From positions 124,001 to 188,000 of the forward strand of contig NZ_JARVRJ010000008.1 of NCBI RefSeq assembly GCF_030209745.1: a stretch of 64,000 nt of DNA, given 5' to 3'. The notes beneath the pieces are model-generated. The model was not told where the DNA came from, did not search any database, and saw only the letters and a program-made list of their open reading frames with translations. A program made the position numbers and the translations under genes. This document shows, in pieces, positions 1 through 8,291 of the stretch (positions within the stretch are counted from its first letter, which is position 1; each line of letters begins with the position of its first letter). The DNA is from Arthrobacter sp. fls2-241-R2A-200. Its GTDB lineage: Bacteria; Actinomycetota; Actinomycetes; Actinomycetales; Micrococcaceae.

Positions 1-130
1 CGGCCGCCGGCCCCGGGGCGCGGACTTGCTCGCCCTGGTGGCGGAATACCAAGCACGTGCAGGAATAACGCCCGAAACCGGAAATGCCCGAATCACCGAT
101 CCGGGCAGCGGCTCGACGTTGGAGGACTAG
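1..130 (+). CDS. Formate dehydrogenase catalytic subunit, C-terminal end (partial)
   Basis: An open frame enters from the left edge and stops with TAG at 128-130, giving 42 residues ending in STLED. It directly abuts the ATG of a formate dehydrogenase iron-sulfur subunit, and the GGAGG at 121-125 inside this frame serves as that gene's ribosome binding site. By operon logic this is the end of the molybdopterin/selenocysteine catalytic subunit FdhA. The visible tail carries no diagnostic motif, so the identity is inferred from context. The selenocysteine codon, if there is one, lies outside the window. Confidence 0.6.
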   Translation, partial: GRRPRGADLLALVAEYQARAGITPETGNARITDPGSGSTLED

Positions 131-1126
131 ATGGGACAGCTGTCAGGACCAACGGACCCGGCCGTGGACGCCCACTGGGAGCAGCACGAATCCCGCAAGG
201 GGTTCTTCACGGACACGTCCATTTGCATCGGTTGCAAGGCCTGCGAAGTAGCGTGCAAAGAGTGGAACCACAATCCCGGAGACGGGAACCTGGAACTCCT
301 CGGATCCTCCTATGACAACACCGGGGCACTCGGGGCAAGCACGTGGCGGCACGTCGCGTTCGTGGAGCAGGGTCAGGAACGCATCAAGGAAGCACGCGAG
401 ACAGGGCGGGCACTCGTGAGTTTGGGAATGCCCAAATTCGGTCCTCCCTCTCAGCCGGACCTTGCGTCTGCGGATACGACCCCGCCTGACACGGCTGATT
501 TCCGTTGGTTGATGTCCTCGGACGTCTGCAAGCACTGCACGCACGCCGGTTGCCTCGACGTCTGCCCCACAGGAGCCCTTTTCCGCACCGAATTCGGCAC
601 TGTGGTGGTTCAGGACGACGTATGCAACGGTTGCGGAACCTGCGTTGCCGGATGCCCGTTCGGCGTGATTGAACGGCGCAGCGACGGCACGGCCATGGTC
701 GCCTCCGAACGGAAGGAGCAGCACACCGACCATCCTGATATTCCGAACGTAGGCGTCGCGCAGAAGTGCACACTCTGCTACGACCGACTTGTCGACGATG
801 AGACGCCTGCCTGCGCCAAGGCATGCCCGACGACGTCCATCAAGTTCGGTGACCACGACACCATGGTTGAGACCGCCCGCGAGAGGGTGGCAGAACTGCA
901 CGCGCAAGGCCTCACCGAGGCGAGGCTTTACGGGGCCAACGAGCTCGACGGCGTCGGCGGAACCGGATCGGTCTTCCTGCTCCTGGACGAACCCGAAGTG
1001 TACGGACTTCCACCGGACCCACGGGTGCCCACAGCCGACCTGCCCCAGATGTACCGCCGCGCAGGGATGGCCGTCGCCGGCATGGTCGCTGCCGCCGCCT
1101 TTGCTTTCCTCGGAGGAAAAGCGTGA
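131..1126 (+). CDS. fdhB: Formate dehydrogenase iron-sulfur (beta) subunit
   Basis: Electron-transfer subunit of a respiratory formate dehydrogenase, passing electrons from the catalytic subunit to the membrane subunit. The 331-residue product has sixteen cysteines in four [4Fe-4S] motifs: C32/C35/C38/C42, C133/C136/C141/C145, C165/C168/C171/C175 and C213/C216/C228/C232. This is the HycB/FdhB/DMSO-reductase-B layout. Residues from about 308 to 326 form a hydrophobic stretch that could anchor the C terminus in the membrane, as in FdnH/FdoH. The ATG follows the preceding stop codon directly and is served by GGAGG at 121-125. The stop overlaps the next gene by four bases, so translation is probably coupled. 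Confidence 0.93.
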   Translation: MGQLSGPTDPAVDAHWEQHESRKGFFTDTSICIGCKACEVACKEWNHNPGDGNLELLGSSYDNTGALGASTWRHVAFVEQGQERIKEARETGRALVSLGMPKFGPPSQPDLASADTTPPDTADFRWLMSSDVCKHCTHAGCLDVCPTGALFRTEFGTVVVQDDVCNGCGTCVAGCPFGVIERRSDGTAMVASERKEQHTDHPDIPNVGVAQKCTLCYDRLVDDETPACAKACPTTSIKFGDHDTMVETARERVAELHAQGLTEARLYGANELDGVGGTGSVFLLLDEPEVYGLPPDPRVPTADLPQMYRRAGMAVAGMVAAAAFAFLGGKA

Positions 1127-2229
1127 CCCACTCAGAGTTCGATGCCTTCCGTCCCCCTGAGCCGGCGCGTCGTCGTCGAACGGGCGGCGTGCGCAGCAAC
1201 GGACAGCGCAACAACGGACGGCGCCGCGACGGCGGTGACGGTTCACGGGAAATGCCCATGGTCCCGGAGCCGGAATTCAGCTCATACTATGGCCGTCCCG
1301 TGGTCAAACCAGCCCCTTGGGCCGAGGACGTTGCAGCATATTTGTTCCTGGGCGGCGTGGCCGCCGGTTCGGCGCTCCTTGGCCTCGGCGGGCAACTGAC
1401 CGGCCGTCCCACGCTCCGCCGGAACGCGCGACTGGGTGCGCTTGGGGCGGTAGGACTGGGTGCTGTTGCCTTGGTCAAGGACCTTGGCAGGCCTGAGCGC
1501 TTCCTGAACATGCTGCGGACCTTCAAGGTGACATCGCCCATGAGTGTGGGTTCCTGGATCCTCAGTGCGTTCAGTGCCGGCGCCGGCGTGGTTGCCGTGG
1601 CGGAGCTCGATCGACTGACGGGGGCCCGGTTGCCGTTGGGCCCGCTGCGGACTGTCTTGCGGGCAGTGGAAGGCCCTGCAGGATTCGAGGCAGCCATTTT
1701 CGCCGGGCCTTTGGCGGCGTACACAGCGGTGCTTCTCGGCGACACTGCCACGCCCACATGGAACGCCGCCCACGAGGAATTGCCATTCGTCTTCGTCAGT
1801 TCGGCCGCCTTGGCCTCTGCCGGGCTTGCCATGATCACCACTCCCGTCCATGAGGCCGGTCCGGCACGGAAACTTGCCGTCGTCGGGGTTATGGGGGATG
1901 TCCTTGCAATGCGCGTCATGGAGCACAGGATGGATCCCGTGGTTGCCGAGCCACTGCACCTGGGCAAAGCGGGGACCATGCTTAAGTGGAGCGAACGGCT
2001 GGCCATCGCAGGAGCTCTGGGGACTTTGCTGGGAGGACGCCACAGAGTGGTCGCCGCTGCCTCCGGTGTGGCGTTACTGACTGCCTCCGCGCTGACCCGG
2101 TTCGGTGTCTTCGAAGCGGGGCTTTCCTCAGCAAGGGATCCGCGCTACACGATCGAACCGCAAAAGAAGCGGCTCGCGGCGCGCAGGGCCGCTGGCGTCA
2201 CCAACGATTCGATCACCACCGCCAACTGA
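1123..2229 (+). CDS. nrfD: NrfD/PsrC-type membrane subunit of formate dehydrogenase
   Basis: Membrane quinone-reacting subunit of the formate dehydrogenase. The 368-residue protein starts with GTG inside the stop of the iron-sulfur gene (GTGA overlap). A hydrophilic, Arg-rich N-terminal region of about 55 residues is followed by PWAEDVAAYLFLGGVAAGSA, which is typical of NrfD (polysulfide reductase C) proteins. About eight hydrophobic segments follow. It is the last gene of the operon: its TGA at 2227-2229 lies only 4 bp from the stop of the convergent selD gene, and no terminator hairpin fits between them. NrfD-type membrane partners (rather than cytochrome b FdnI) are common in actinobacterial formate dehydrogenases; that is family knowledge. 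Confidence 0.88.
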   Translation: MTHSEFDAFRPPEPARRRRTGGVRSNGQRNNGRRRDGGDGSREMPMVPEPEFSSYYGRPVVKPAPWAEDVAAYLFLGGVAAGSALLGLGGQLTGRPTLRRNARLGALGAVGLGAVALVKDLGRPERFLNMLRTFKVTSPMSVGSWILSAFSAGAGVVAVAELDRLTGARLPLGPLRTVLRAVEGPAGFEAAIFAGPLAAYTAVLLGDTATPTWNAAHEELPFVFVSSAALASAGLAMITTPVHEAGPARKLAVVGVMGDVLAMRVMEHRMDPVVAEPLHLGKAGTMLKWSERLAIAGALGTLLGGRHRVVAAASGVALLTASALTRFGVFEAGLSSARDPRYTIEPQKKRLAARRAAGVTNDSITTAN

Positions 2230-2233
2230 GGGA

Positions 2234-3244
2234 TCAGCGGATTTCAATACCGGGAACCGCAGTGGTGTATCCGATCACGGGATATCCCGGCAATTCTCCG
2301 ACCACCAGCAGGCCACCGGAGGTCTGCGCGTCCGCCAGAAGCAGCAGGTCATCCTCGCTGACTCCGGGAGCGGACCGCAGATGTGGACACACCCAATCGA
2401 GGTTGCGCCTTGTTCCACCTGAGACGTAACCGTCCCGCAGTGCCTGCCGGGCGCCGTCGACGACGGGCACTGCAGCCACGTCTATCACCGCGCCGACGCC
2501 GGAGGCCCTGCACATCTTGTAAAGGTGTCCGAGCAAACCAAAACCCGTGACGTCGGTTGCCGCCCGTGCGCCCGCCACCACCGCGGCGTTGGCGGCGTCG
2601 CGGTTCAGGCCGGTCATGGTGGCGATGGCTTCGGCAAACACTTCACCGGTCTGCTTGTGCCGGTTATTGAGCAGTCCGACGCCGATGGGCTTGGTGAGCG
2701 TCAGCGGCAATCCAGCAGTGGCGGCGTCGTTGCGCAGCAGTTGGTCAGGGTGGGCCAGACCGGTTACCGCCATGCCGTACTTCGGCTCTGGATCGTCGAT
2801 TGAATGCCCGCCAATGACCGGGCACCCGGCCTCGGACGCGATGCTGAGGCCACCCCGGAGGACTTCGGTCATCAGTTCCATGGGCAGCACGTCGCGGGGC
2901 CAACCGACGAGGTTGATCGCCATGATGGGACGACCACCCATGGCATAGATGTCCGAGAGCGCGTTGGCGGCGGCGATCCGGCCCCAGTCAAAGGCGTCAT
3001 CCACAACGGGAGTGAAGAAATCGGCCGTGGAGAGGACGGCAAGACCGTCCGCGACCCTAACGGCTGCGGCATCGTCGCCACTGTCGAGACCCACGAGAAC
3101 ATCGGCCCCGGGCTGGCCCGTGAGGCCCCGAACGGCGTCTTCGAGTTCGCCGGGTGGGATTTTGCACGCACACCCGCCCCCGTGGGCGAAGCCGGTGAGT
3201 CGGACTGCGCCTGCGGCATGCTCGTGAAGTTTCGGGCTGGACAT
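2234..3244 (-). CDS. selD: Selenide, water dikinase (selenophosphate synthetase)
   Basis: Makes selenophosphate, the selenium donor for Sec-tRNA synthesis, from selenide and ATP. The 336-residue product (from the ATG at 3244) has the catalytic motif HGGGCACKI with C25, C27 and K28, matching the C17/C19/K20 region of E. coli SelD; the active residue is Cys, not Sec. Further family motifs are the DDAAAVRV glycine/acid region and DVTGFGLLGH. The frame is open further upstream through the antisense of the tRNA-Sec gene. The ATG at 3244 is chosen because an eleven-base match to the anti-Shine-Dalgarno sequence (TAAGGAGGTGA, 3256-3266) precedes it and the protein then aligns with the family. It is divergent from selC-selA-selB. 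Confidence 0.95.
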   Translation of the reverse strand: MSSPKLHEHAAGAVRLTGFAHGGGCACKIPPGELEDAVRGLTGQPGADVLVGLDSGDDAAAVRVADGLAVLSTADFFTPVVDDAFDWGRIAAANALSDIYAMGGRPIMAINLVGWPRDVLPMELMTEVLRGGLSIASEAGCPVIGGHSIDDPEPKYGMAVTGLAHPDQLLRNDAATAGLPLTLTKPIGVGLLNNRHKQTGEVFAEAIATMTGLNRDAANAAVVAGARAATDVTGFGLLGHLYKMCRASGVGAVIDVAAVPVVDGARQALRDGYVSGGTRRNLDWVCPHLRSAPGVSEDDLLLLADAQTSGGLLVVGELPGYPVIGYTTAVPGIEIR

Positions 3245-3255
3245 AGGGGCGTGGT

Positions 3256-3266
3256 TCACCTCCTTA
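3256..3266 (-). promoter_or_regulatory. Near-perfect ribosome binding site of selD
   Basis: On the minus strand this reads TAAGGAGGTGA, an eleven-base complement of the 16S 3' end, 11 bp before the selD ATG. It decides the start of selD against a longer upstream frame that would run through the tRNA-Sec gene. Only 57 bp separate the selD start from the tRNA-Sec 5' end, so both divergent promoters must lie in or around this interval. A TAAATT (-10-like) element at 3290-3295 points toward the tRNA. Confidence 0.75.
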
Positions 3267-3301
3267 GCGTACCCCTGCCGATGATCTGCTAAATTGAACG
3301 C

Positions 3302-3396
3302 GGTGGCGTCCGGGTCCTGGTGGGCCCCCCGGTCTTCAAAACCGGTGAGGCCGAGCATCTCGGCCTGGCGGGTTCGATTCCCGTCCGCCTCCGCCA
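3302..3396 (+). tRNA. selC: tRNA-Sec (anticodon TCA)
   Basis: A 95-nt tRNA with the selenocysteine hallmarks. Anticodon TCA (3336-3338) sits in loop CTTCAAA on the stem CCGGT/ACCGG. The D stem has six pairs (GGGTCC/GGGCCC) closed by the four-base loop TGGT. A long variable arm pairs AGGCCGA with TCGGCCT. The T arm has loop TTCGATT, and G73 and CCA are encoded at 3393-3396. Acceptor bases GGTGGCG pair with CGCCTCC except for T3 against T70. The helix can be drawn as 8+5 with a second mismatch at position 8, or as 7+6 pairs. It lies 35 bp before selA and is probably co-transcribed with it. Confidence 0.95.
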
Positions 3397-3431
3397 ACTA
3401 CGGGCAACAACCCGCGGACCGAGGAGGGACC

Positions 3432-4823
3432 ATGAGCCACATCGATCCGCGCCGCCGCATACCGCGCACCGACGATCTGTTGGGACTTCCTGCCGTCGAG
3501 GCCGCACGGGAGCGGCTCAGCGGCCGCGTCATCAGCGAACTCGTCCGCCAGGTCCAGGAGCAGGCTCGCCGCGGTGAGCTTCATCCCGATGAGGTTGAAC
3601 CTGCCTTGCTGGCTGCGGTGGCCGCGCGTACTGCGACTACCCTGCGCCCGGTGCTGAACGCGACAGGTGTTGTTGTCCACACCAACCTCGGCCGAGCTCC
3701 GCTGTCCGGGGCGGCCGTTGAAGCGCTCTTGGCGGCCAGCGGTTATGTAGATGTGGAGCTTGACCTGGCCACGGGCACGCGTTCGCGCCGCGGAGCGGGA
3801 GTCCGGGCAGCGTTGCTGGCGGCCTGTCCCGCGGCCGAGGACGCTTTGGTGGTCAACAACGGCGCCGCAGCACTGGTACTGGCCACTACCGCATTGGCAG
3901 CGGCTTCCCCAGGCACTGCCCCCATGGGCCCCGGCAAGGAAGTCGTGGTGAGCCGCGGGGAGCTGGTGGAAATTGGCGCGGGCTTCAGGCTTCCTGACCT
4001 GATCGAATCCACTGGTGCCACTCTGCGCGAAGTAGGCACCACCAACCGGACCCACCTACGCGACTATGAGGCCGTCGTCGGGCCTAACACCGCTTGCATA
4101 CTCAAGGTTCATCCCAGCAACTTTCGAGTTGACGGCTTCACCTCTGCCGTGCCGTTACGCGAACTTAGCGCCCTTGCCGCGGAGCGCGGGACTACACTCG
4201 TCGCGGACCTGGGCAGCGGCCTGCTGGCGCCCGATCCGCTGCTGCCGGAAGAACCCGACGTCGCCACAGCCTTGGCAAGCGGGGCCGACGTCGTCATAGC
4301 CAGCGGTGACAAGCTCCTGGGCGGTCCCCAGGCTGGTTTGCTGCTGGGCACGTCCGCGATGATCTCCCGGCTCGCCACACACCCCCTGGCCCGTGCTGTC
4401 CGCGCCGACAAACTGACTCTCGCCGCGCTCGAGGCCACGCTCAATGGCGGCGAGCCGCCGGTGGCCCGGGCGCTGCATGCAACATCGGCGCAATTGCGGA
4501 GGCGGACTGATCGACTGGCCGCGGCGCTGGCGGTACCGGTGGTGGAGCATGACGGCCGGGTTGGCGGCGGTGGCGCTCCCGGTGTGCCACTGCCAGGCTG
4601 GGCACTGAAACTCCCTGCAGCACTGGCCCACACCTTGCGTACCGGCGATCCGGCGGTGCTCCCCCGCGTCCACGATGGCTCCTGCTTGGTGGACCTGAGG
4701 TGCGTGCCCGAACAAGACGACGACCTGGTTCTCCGGGCAATTCGTCAGGCCACGGCGAAGCTGCGAGGCCCGGGACGTGCTTTGGTGGCGGGCACCGAAG
4801 AAATTGCCGGACGGACGGCCTAG
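3432..4823 (+). CDS. selA: L-seryl-tRNA(Sec) selenium transferase
   Basis: PLP enzyme that converts Ser-tRNA(Sec) to Sec-tRNA(Sec) using selenophosphate. The product is 463 residues, the usual SelA length. The PLP lysine is K294 in SGDKLLGGPQAG. Other family motifs include LNATGVVVHTNLGRAPLS near the N terminus and the EVGTTNRTHLRDYE segment. The frame is open upstream through the tRNA gene, but the ATG at 3432 follows GAGGAGGG (3421-3428) and gives the normal SelA N terminus. It sits between selC and selB with 3 bp before the selB GTG, so selC-selA-selB look like one transcript. Confidence 0.96.
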   Translation: MSHIDPRRRIPRTDDLLGLPAVEAARERLSGRVISELVRQVQEQARRGELHPDEVEPALLAAVAARTATTLRPVLNATGVVVHTNLGRAPLSGAAVEALLAASGYVDVELDLATGTRSRRGAGVRAALLAACPAAEDALVVNNGAAALVLATTALAAASPGTAPMGPGKEVVVSRGELVEIGAGFRLPDLIESTGATLREVGTTNRTHLRDYEAVVGPNTACILKVHPSNFRVDGFTSAVPLRELSALAAERGTTLVADLGSGLLAPDPLLPEEPDVATALASGADVVIASGDKLLGGPQAGLLLGTSAMISRLATHPLARAVRADKLTLAALEATLNGGEPPVARALHATSAQLRRRTDRLAAALAVPVVEHDGRVGGGGAPGVPLPGWALKLPAALAHTLRTGDPAVLPRVHDGSCLVDLRCVPEQDDDLVLRAIRQATAKLRGPGRALVAGTEEIAGRTA

Positions 4824-4826
4824 CCG

Positions 4827-6650
4827 GTGCATGTTGTCGCCACCGCCGGGCACGTCGATTGCGGGAAAAGCACCCTTGTACGGGCCCTCACCGGCATGGA
4901 ACCGGACCGCTGGGAGGAAGAGCGACGGCGGGGCCTGACCATTGATTTGGGTTATGCGTGGACAGAGCTGCCATCCGGGCGTGATGTCGCGTTCGTGGAT
5001 GTCCCCGGGCACGAGAGGTTCCTCGGGAACATGCTCGCCGGCATCGGGCCGGCACCCGTGGTCTGCTTTGTGGTTGCTGCCGACGAGGGCTGGCAAGCGC
5101 AGTCGAGCGATCACCGTGACGCGGTCGCCGCCTTGGGCATCGAACACGGCGTTATAGTCCTGAGCCGCATCGACAGGGCTCCGGGGCGAGTTGACGAAGT
5201 GCTCGCCAGAACCCGGAGCGAGTTGGCCGGTACCGGGTTGGCGAATGCCCCCGCCGTCGCCGTTTCCGCCCCGGCGGGTACCGGACTGGCAGAACTGCGC
5301 GCCACCCTCGACGACGTACTGGCCAAGCTGCCTTCGCCCACCGCTTCGGGGCGGGTCAGGTTGTGGGTGGACCGCTCGTTCACCATCGCGGGATCGGGAA
5401 CCGTGGTGACCGGAACGCTCGCAGCGGGAACGCTCGTTCAGGGTGACCGCTTGGAATTGCTGGGTCACGACGGCTCCCGTTCGGTTGCCGTTCGCGGGCT
5501 GCAAAGCCGCGACACGTCGTACTCGTCGCTGGGGCCGGTCAACCGGGTCGCACTGAATCTGCGTGATGTTTCCGCTGGCGATGTCCGGCGCGGCGATGCG
5601 CTGCTCACCCCCGGCGCTTGGGCCGCCACTAGCGTCCTTGGTGTCCGACGCACCACCGGCGTCAGCTACACCGACGTACCGGAACGCCTGATGGTTCACG
5701 CTGGCACAGCGGCGGTGCCGTGCCGGCTGCGGCCCTTTGATGCAGACCACGCGCGGCTCGTTCTTGATCGGCCTTTGCCACTGGTCCTCGGCGACCGCTT
5801 GGTGTTACGCGATCCGGGGAGCCGAATGGTCTTGGGCGGTGCACAAGTCCTCGATGCCGACCCCCCGGCACTGCGCCGCCGCGGCGATGGCCTCCAGTGG
5901 GCGAAGCGCCTTTCGCGCTTGGACGCCGGTGGAGATCTGCTCGGAGAAGTCGCCGGCCGTGGTGCCATGGAGGAACAGCACCTGCGCCGTCTAGGCCTGC
6001 TGCCCGCAGCCGATGAAACCGGACACGACGGCGCTGCTCCCACCGCCGCTGCTCCCGACGGGGTGAAGGTCATCGGCGGTTGGTGGGTCCACGCCCCGCT
6101 TTATCAAGCATGGCAAGAGCGGTTGCGCACGGAGCTAAAGGCATTGCATGAGCGGGACCCGCTGACCCTTGGCCTGTCCCAAGGTGCGGCACGAGACCTG
6201 CTGCAACTTCCGGCCGAGGCACTGCTGGGCCATGTGGTTCGCGATGCGGGCCTGGAGCAGGACAGTGGTCACGTGCGGTTGGCGGGCAGCGGTGGTGAGC
6301 TTGGCGCCGTCGAACCGGCCGTTTCAGCTGTGGAGGCCAAACTCGCTTCAGCCCCCTTCAGGGCCCCTGAGGCCGATGAACTGGTCTCGCTCGGCTTGGG
6401 TGCACGGGAGCTGGCTGCTGCCGGACGCGCCGGGCGGTTGCTGAGGTTGGGCGATGGTGTGGTCCTGCTGCCGACGGCGCCGGCGCTGGCCATGCGCGAA
6501 CTCGCACGCTTGGAGCAGCCCTTCACCACGAGCCAGGCCCGGCAGGCGCTGGGAACAACAAGGCGGGTGGCAGTTCCGCTCCTGGAGTATCTTGACTCAC
6601 GGGGTTGGACCCGACGGTTGGATGCCGGTCACCGAAGTGTGGTGCGCTGA
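4827..6650 (+). CDS. selB: Selenocysteine-specific translation elongation factor
   Basis: GTPase that delivers Sec-tRNA(Sec) to UGA codons marked by a SECIS hairpin. The 607-residue product starts with GTG 3 bp after selA. The EF-Tu-like G domain has G1 AGHVDCGKST (7-16) and G3 DVPGHERF (58-65); the usual NKxD position reads SRID. Beta-barrel domains 2 and 3 follow. The C-terminal third is the winged-helix region that binds SECIS RNA, ending in the typical TTSQARQALGTTRR and LEYLDSRGWTRR segments. It is convergent with the following gene, leaving 4 bp between the stops and no room for a hairpin terminator. Confidence 0.95.
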   Translation: MHVVATAGHVDCGKSTLVRALTGMEPDRWEEERRRGLTIDLGYAWTELPSGRDVAFVDVPGHERFLGNMLAGIGPAPVVCFVVAADEGWQAQSSDHRDAVAALGIEHGVIVLSRIDRAPGRVDEVLARTRSELAGTGLANAPAVAVSAPAGTGLAELRATLDDVLAKLPSPTASGRVRLWVDRSFTIAGSGTVVTGTLAAGTLVQGDRLELLGHDGSRSVAVRGLQSRDTSYSSLGPVNRVALNLRDVSAGDVRRGDALLTPGAWAATSVLGVRRTTGVSYTDVPERLMVHAGTAAVPCRLRPFDADHARLVLDRPLPLVLGDRLVLRDPGSRMVLGGAQVLDADPPALRRRGDGLQWAKRLSRLDAGGDLLGEVAGRGAMEEQHLRRLGLLPAADETGHDGAAPTAAAPDGVKVIGGWWVHAPLYQAWQERLRTELKALHERDPLTLGLSQGAARDLLQLPAEALLGHVVRDAGLEQDSGHVRLAGSGGELGAVEPAVSAVEAKLASAPFRAPEADELVSLGLGARELAAAGRAGRLLRLGDGVVLLPTAPALAMRELARLEQPFTTSQARQALGTTRRVAVPLLEYLDSRGWTRRLDAGHRSVVR

Positions 6651-6654
6651 CCCT

Positions 6655-8100
6655 TCAAGGGCACGCGACGTTGTAGTCGAAGGCACCGGAGATGTATTGG
6701 GTCAAGGCGACTTTGCCGCCGCCCGTCAACGGCGCGGTGGTGCATTTGCTTTTTGCATCGGCCAGTGACGCGGCCCCTGGGATCCAGCTGTTCAGCGTGT
6801 AGAGGTTGCTGGTGAAGGGCACGGTGCCGGTGATCCCGCTCCACTGGAAGGTGGTCGAGTAGAGCCCGGTCCGGGCGCCAATACTGATGAAGTAGGCGGC
6901 CATTCCTTCGAGGTCGGCCCTGTTGGCAGCAGTATCAGTTGACCAGCTGTTGCTGGTCTCCACATCCAGCCACCAAATGAAGGAAGCCGGGTTTACAACC
7001 CCGCGCGCTGTCGCATCGTCATAAGCCTTGGCATAGCCGTACATATAGGAACAGGCCGCGCCGACCGAACCGGGGGTGCAGTTGCCGTAGGGGTTGGTGA
7101 CGGCTTTTCCGCCGTACGTGTTGCTCTGAGGCCACCACGACCCGGACGTGCCAGGGTTGCCGGTGTTGACGTAGAGGGCCACTGCGGGCTGGCTGGTCCC
7201 GCCAGAAGAGGTGGCAGCCCAGGATAGCTGCGTACTGAGACATGGATTGGTGGTGTCCGCACGGCCTCCATTGACACCGACGATGGCGAAGGCCTGTCCG
7301 CTGGGAAGAGTCGAGCCGCATTGCGGCCAGGAGACATCGTTGCCCACCGCTGGGTGGGTGAGCTGGTAGAAGCGGTACATGAACGCCGCCATGGCGTCCC
7401 TGGCCACAGGCAAGAGTGGCCGGTACGTCTTGGAGCCGTCCGACTCGGTGTATCCGGTGCTGATACCGGTGGAGGCCAGCCAAGTGATCTCTTTATAGAA
7501 CGTGGTGCTCGGCGTCACATCCGTGAAGGGTGAGTTCTGCGGGGCCGTGAACGCCGGGGAGCCATCCAGGCGGTACATGAACGCCGCCATCGCGTCACGT
7601 CCCACGGAGTTCCCTGGCCGGTACGTTTTGGACTTGTCGGAATCGACGTATCCGGTGCTGATGCCGGTGGAGGCCAGCCAGGTGATCTCCTTGTAGAACT
7701 TTGTGCTCGGCGTGATATCCGTGAAGGGTGAGTTCTGCGGGGCCGTGAACGCCGGGGAGCCGGCCAGACGGTACATGAAGGCGGCCATCGCGTCGCGGGC
7801 CACAGGAAGCAGCGGGCGATACTGTTTGCTGTTATCAGGCATGATCCAGCCGGTGGAGATGCCTTGCGCCGCCAACCACTGGATTTCCGTGAAGAACTGC
7901 GACCCCGGCGGAACGTCGGCGAACGAGCCCGAGGACGTGTTCGTCGTTGCCATCCGAGTCGTTGCCGTCCGAACGGGAGAAGCAGGTGCGGTGAGGGACT
8001 TTCCTCCGGGTGCGGCCTCTGCTACCAGTGGGAACGTCGATATGCCCGCTATGACCAAAGCCACGCACACCAATGCACGCACCACCACACCACGGAGCAT
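6655..8100 (-). CDS. Secreted SLH-repeat protein with lysozyme-like glycoside hydrolase domain
   Basis: Predicted exported cell-surface protein of 481 residues. A signal peptide covers about residues 1-29 (hydrophobic core, AEA cleavage-type site). Three S-layer-homology repeats lie at about 60-112, 126-178 and 192-244, each with the pattern FxDV...F..EI.WLA..GISTG...YRP...RDAMAAFMYR. The C-terminal region (about 252-481) begins GNDVSWPQCG and contains WWLDVETSNSW, an Asp-x-Glu arrangement like GH25 or DUF1906-type TIM-barrel hydrolases. The likely role is binding to wall polymers and cutting or sensing peptidoglycan or glycan; the substrate cannot be read from sequence. The second and third repeats are nearly identical in DNA. 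Confidence 0.75.
   Translation of the reverse strand: MLRGVVVRALVCVALVIAGISTFPLVAEAAPGGKSLTAPASPVRTATTRMATTNTSSGSFADVPPGSQFFTEIQWLAAQGISTGWIMPDNSKQYRPLLPVARDAMAAFMYRLAGSPAFTAPQNSPFTDITPSTKFYKEITWLASTGISTGYVDSDKSKTYRPGNSVGRDAMAAFMYRLDGSPAFTAPQNSPFTDVTPSTTFYKEITWLASTGISTGYTESDGSKTYRPLLPVARDAMAAFMYRFYQLTHPAVGNDVSWPQCGSTLPSGQAFAIVGVNGGRADTTNPCLSTQLSWAATSSGGTSQPAVALYVNTGNPGTSGSWWPQSNTYGGKAVTNPYGNCTPGSVGAACSYMYGYAKAYDDATARGVVNPASFIWWLDVETSNSWSTDTAANRADLEGMAAYFISIGARTGLYSTTFQWSGITGTVPFTSNLYTLNSWIPGAASLADAKSKCTTAPLTGGGKVALTQYISGAFDYNVACP
7447..7803 (-). repeat. Near-identical 198-bp repeat pair encoding SLH repeats
   Basis: About 160 bp at 7447-7605 recurs at 7645-7803 with a 198-bp (66-codon) period. 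Within it, the 43 bases at 7521-7563 and 7719-7761 are identical. It encodes the second and third SLH repeats of the surface protein. The first repeat is more diverged, so the pair looks recently duplicated or homogenised. Confidence 0.85.
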
Positions 8101-8291
8101 ACAAAAGGCCTTCCCGCCAACGGACGGAATGCCCGTCCCCCAATAACGCCGGCGCTGACGAACCGACCTTTGTACCCTATGCCTGCGCCGCCGATTCCAG
8201 CAACCAGGCCGGACGGGATACAGGTAAAAGTCGACCTATCCGTCACGGGCCCGAAGCCTTCACCGAGAACAGGACGGGTAGGCTCAGCGTC

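Noticed and set aside
3170..3182. Sec codon in SelD at the catalytic position
   Set aside because: The catalytic position is encoded by a cysteine codon (C25), with no in-frame TGA in selD.
3245..3397. Longer SelD start running through the tRNA-Sec gene
   Set aside because: The extra 51 residues are the antisense of a clear tRNA, and a near-perfect ribosome site precedes the internal ATG at 3244.
4155..5750. 531-codon open frame on the minus strand
   Set aside because: Antisense to selA and selB, both of which have complete motifs.
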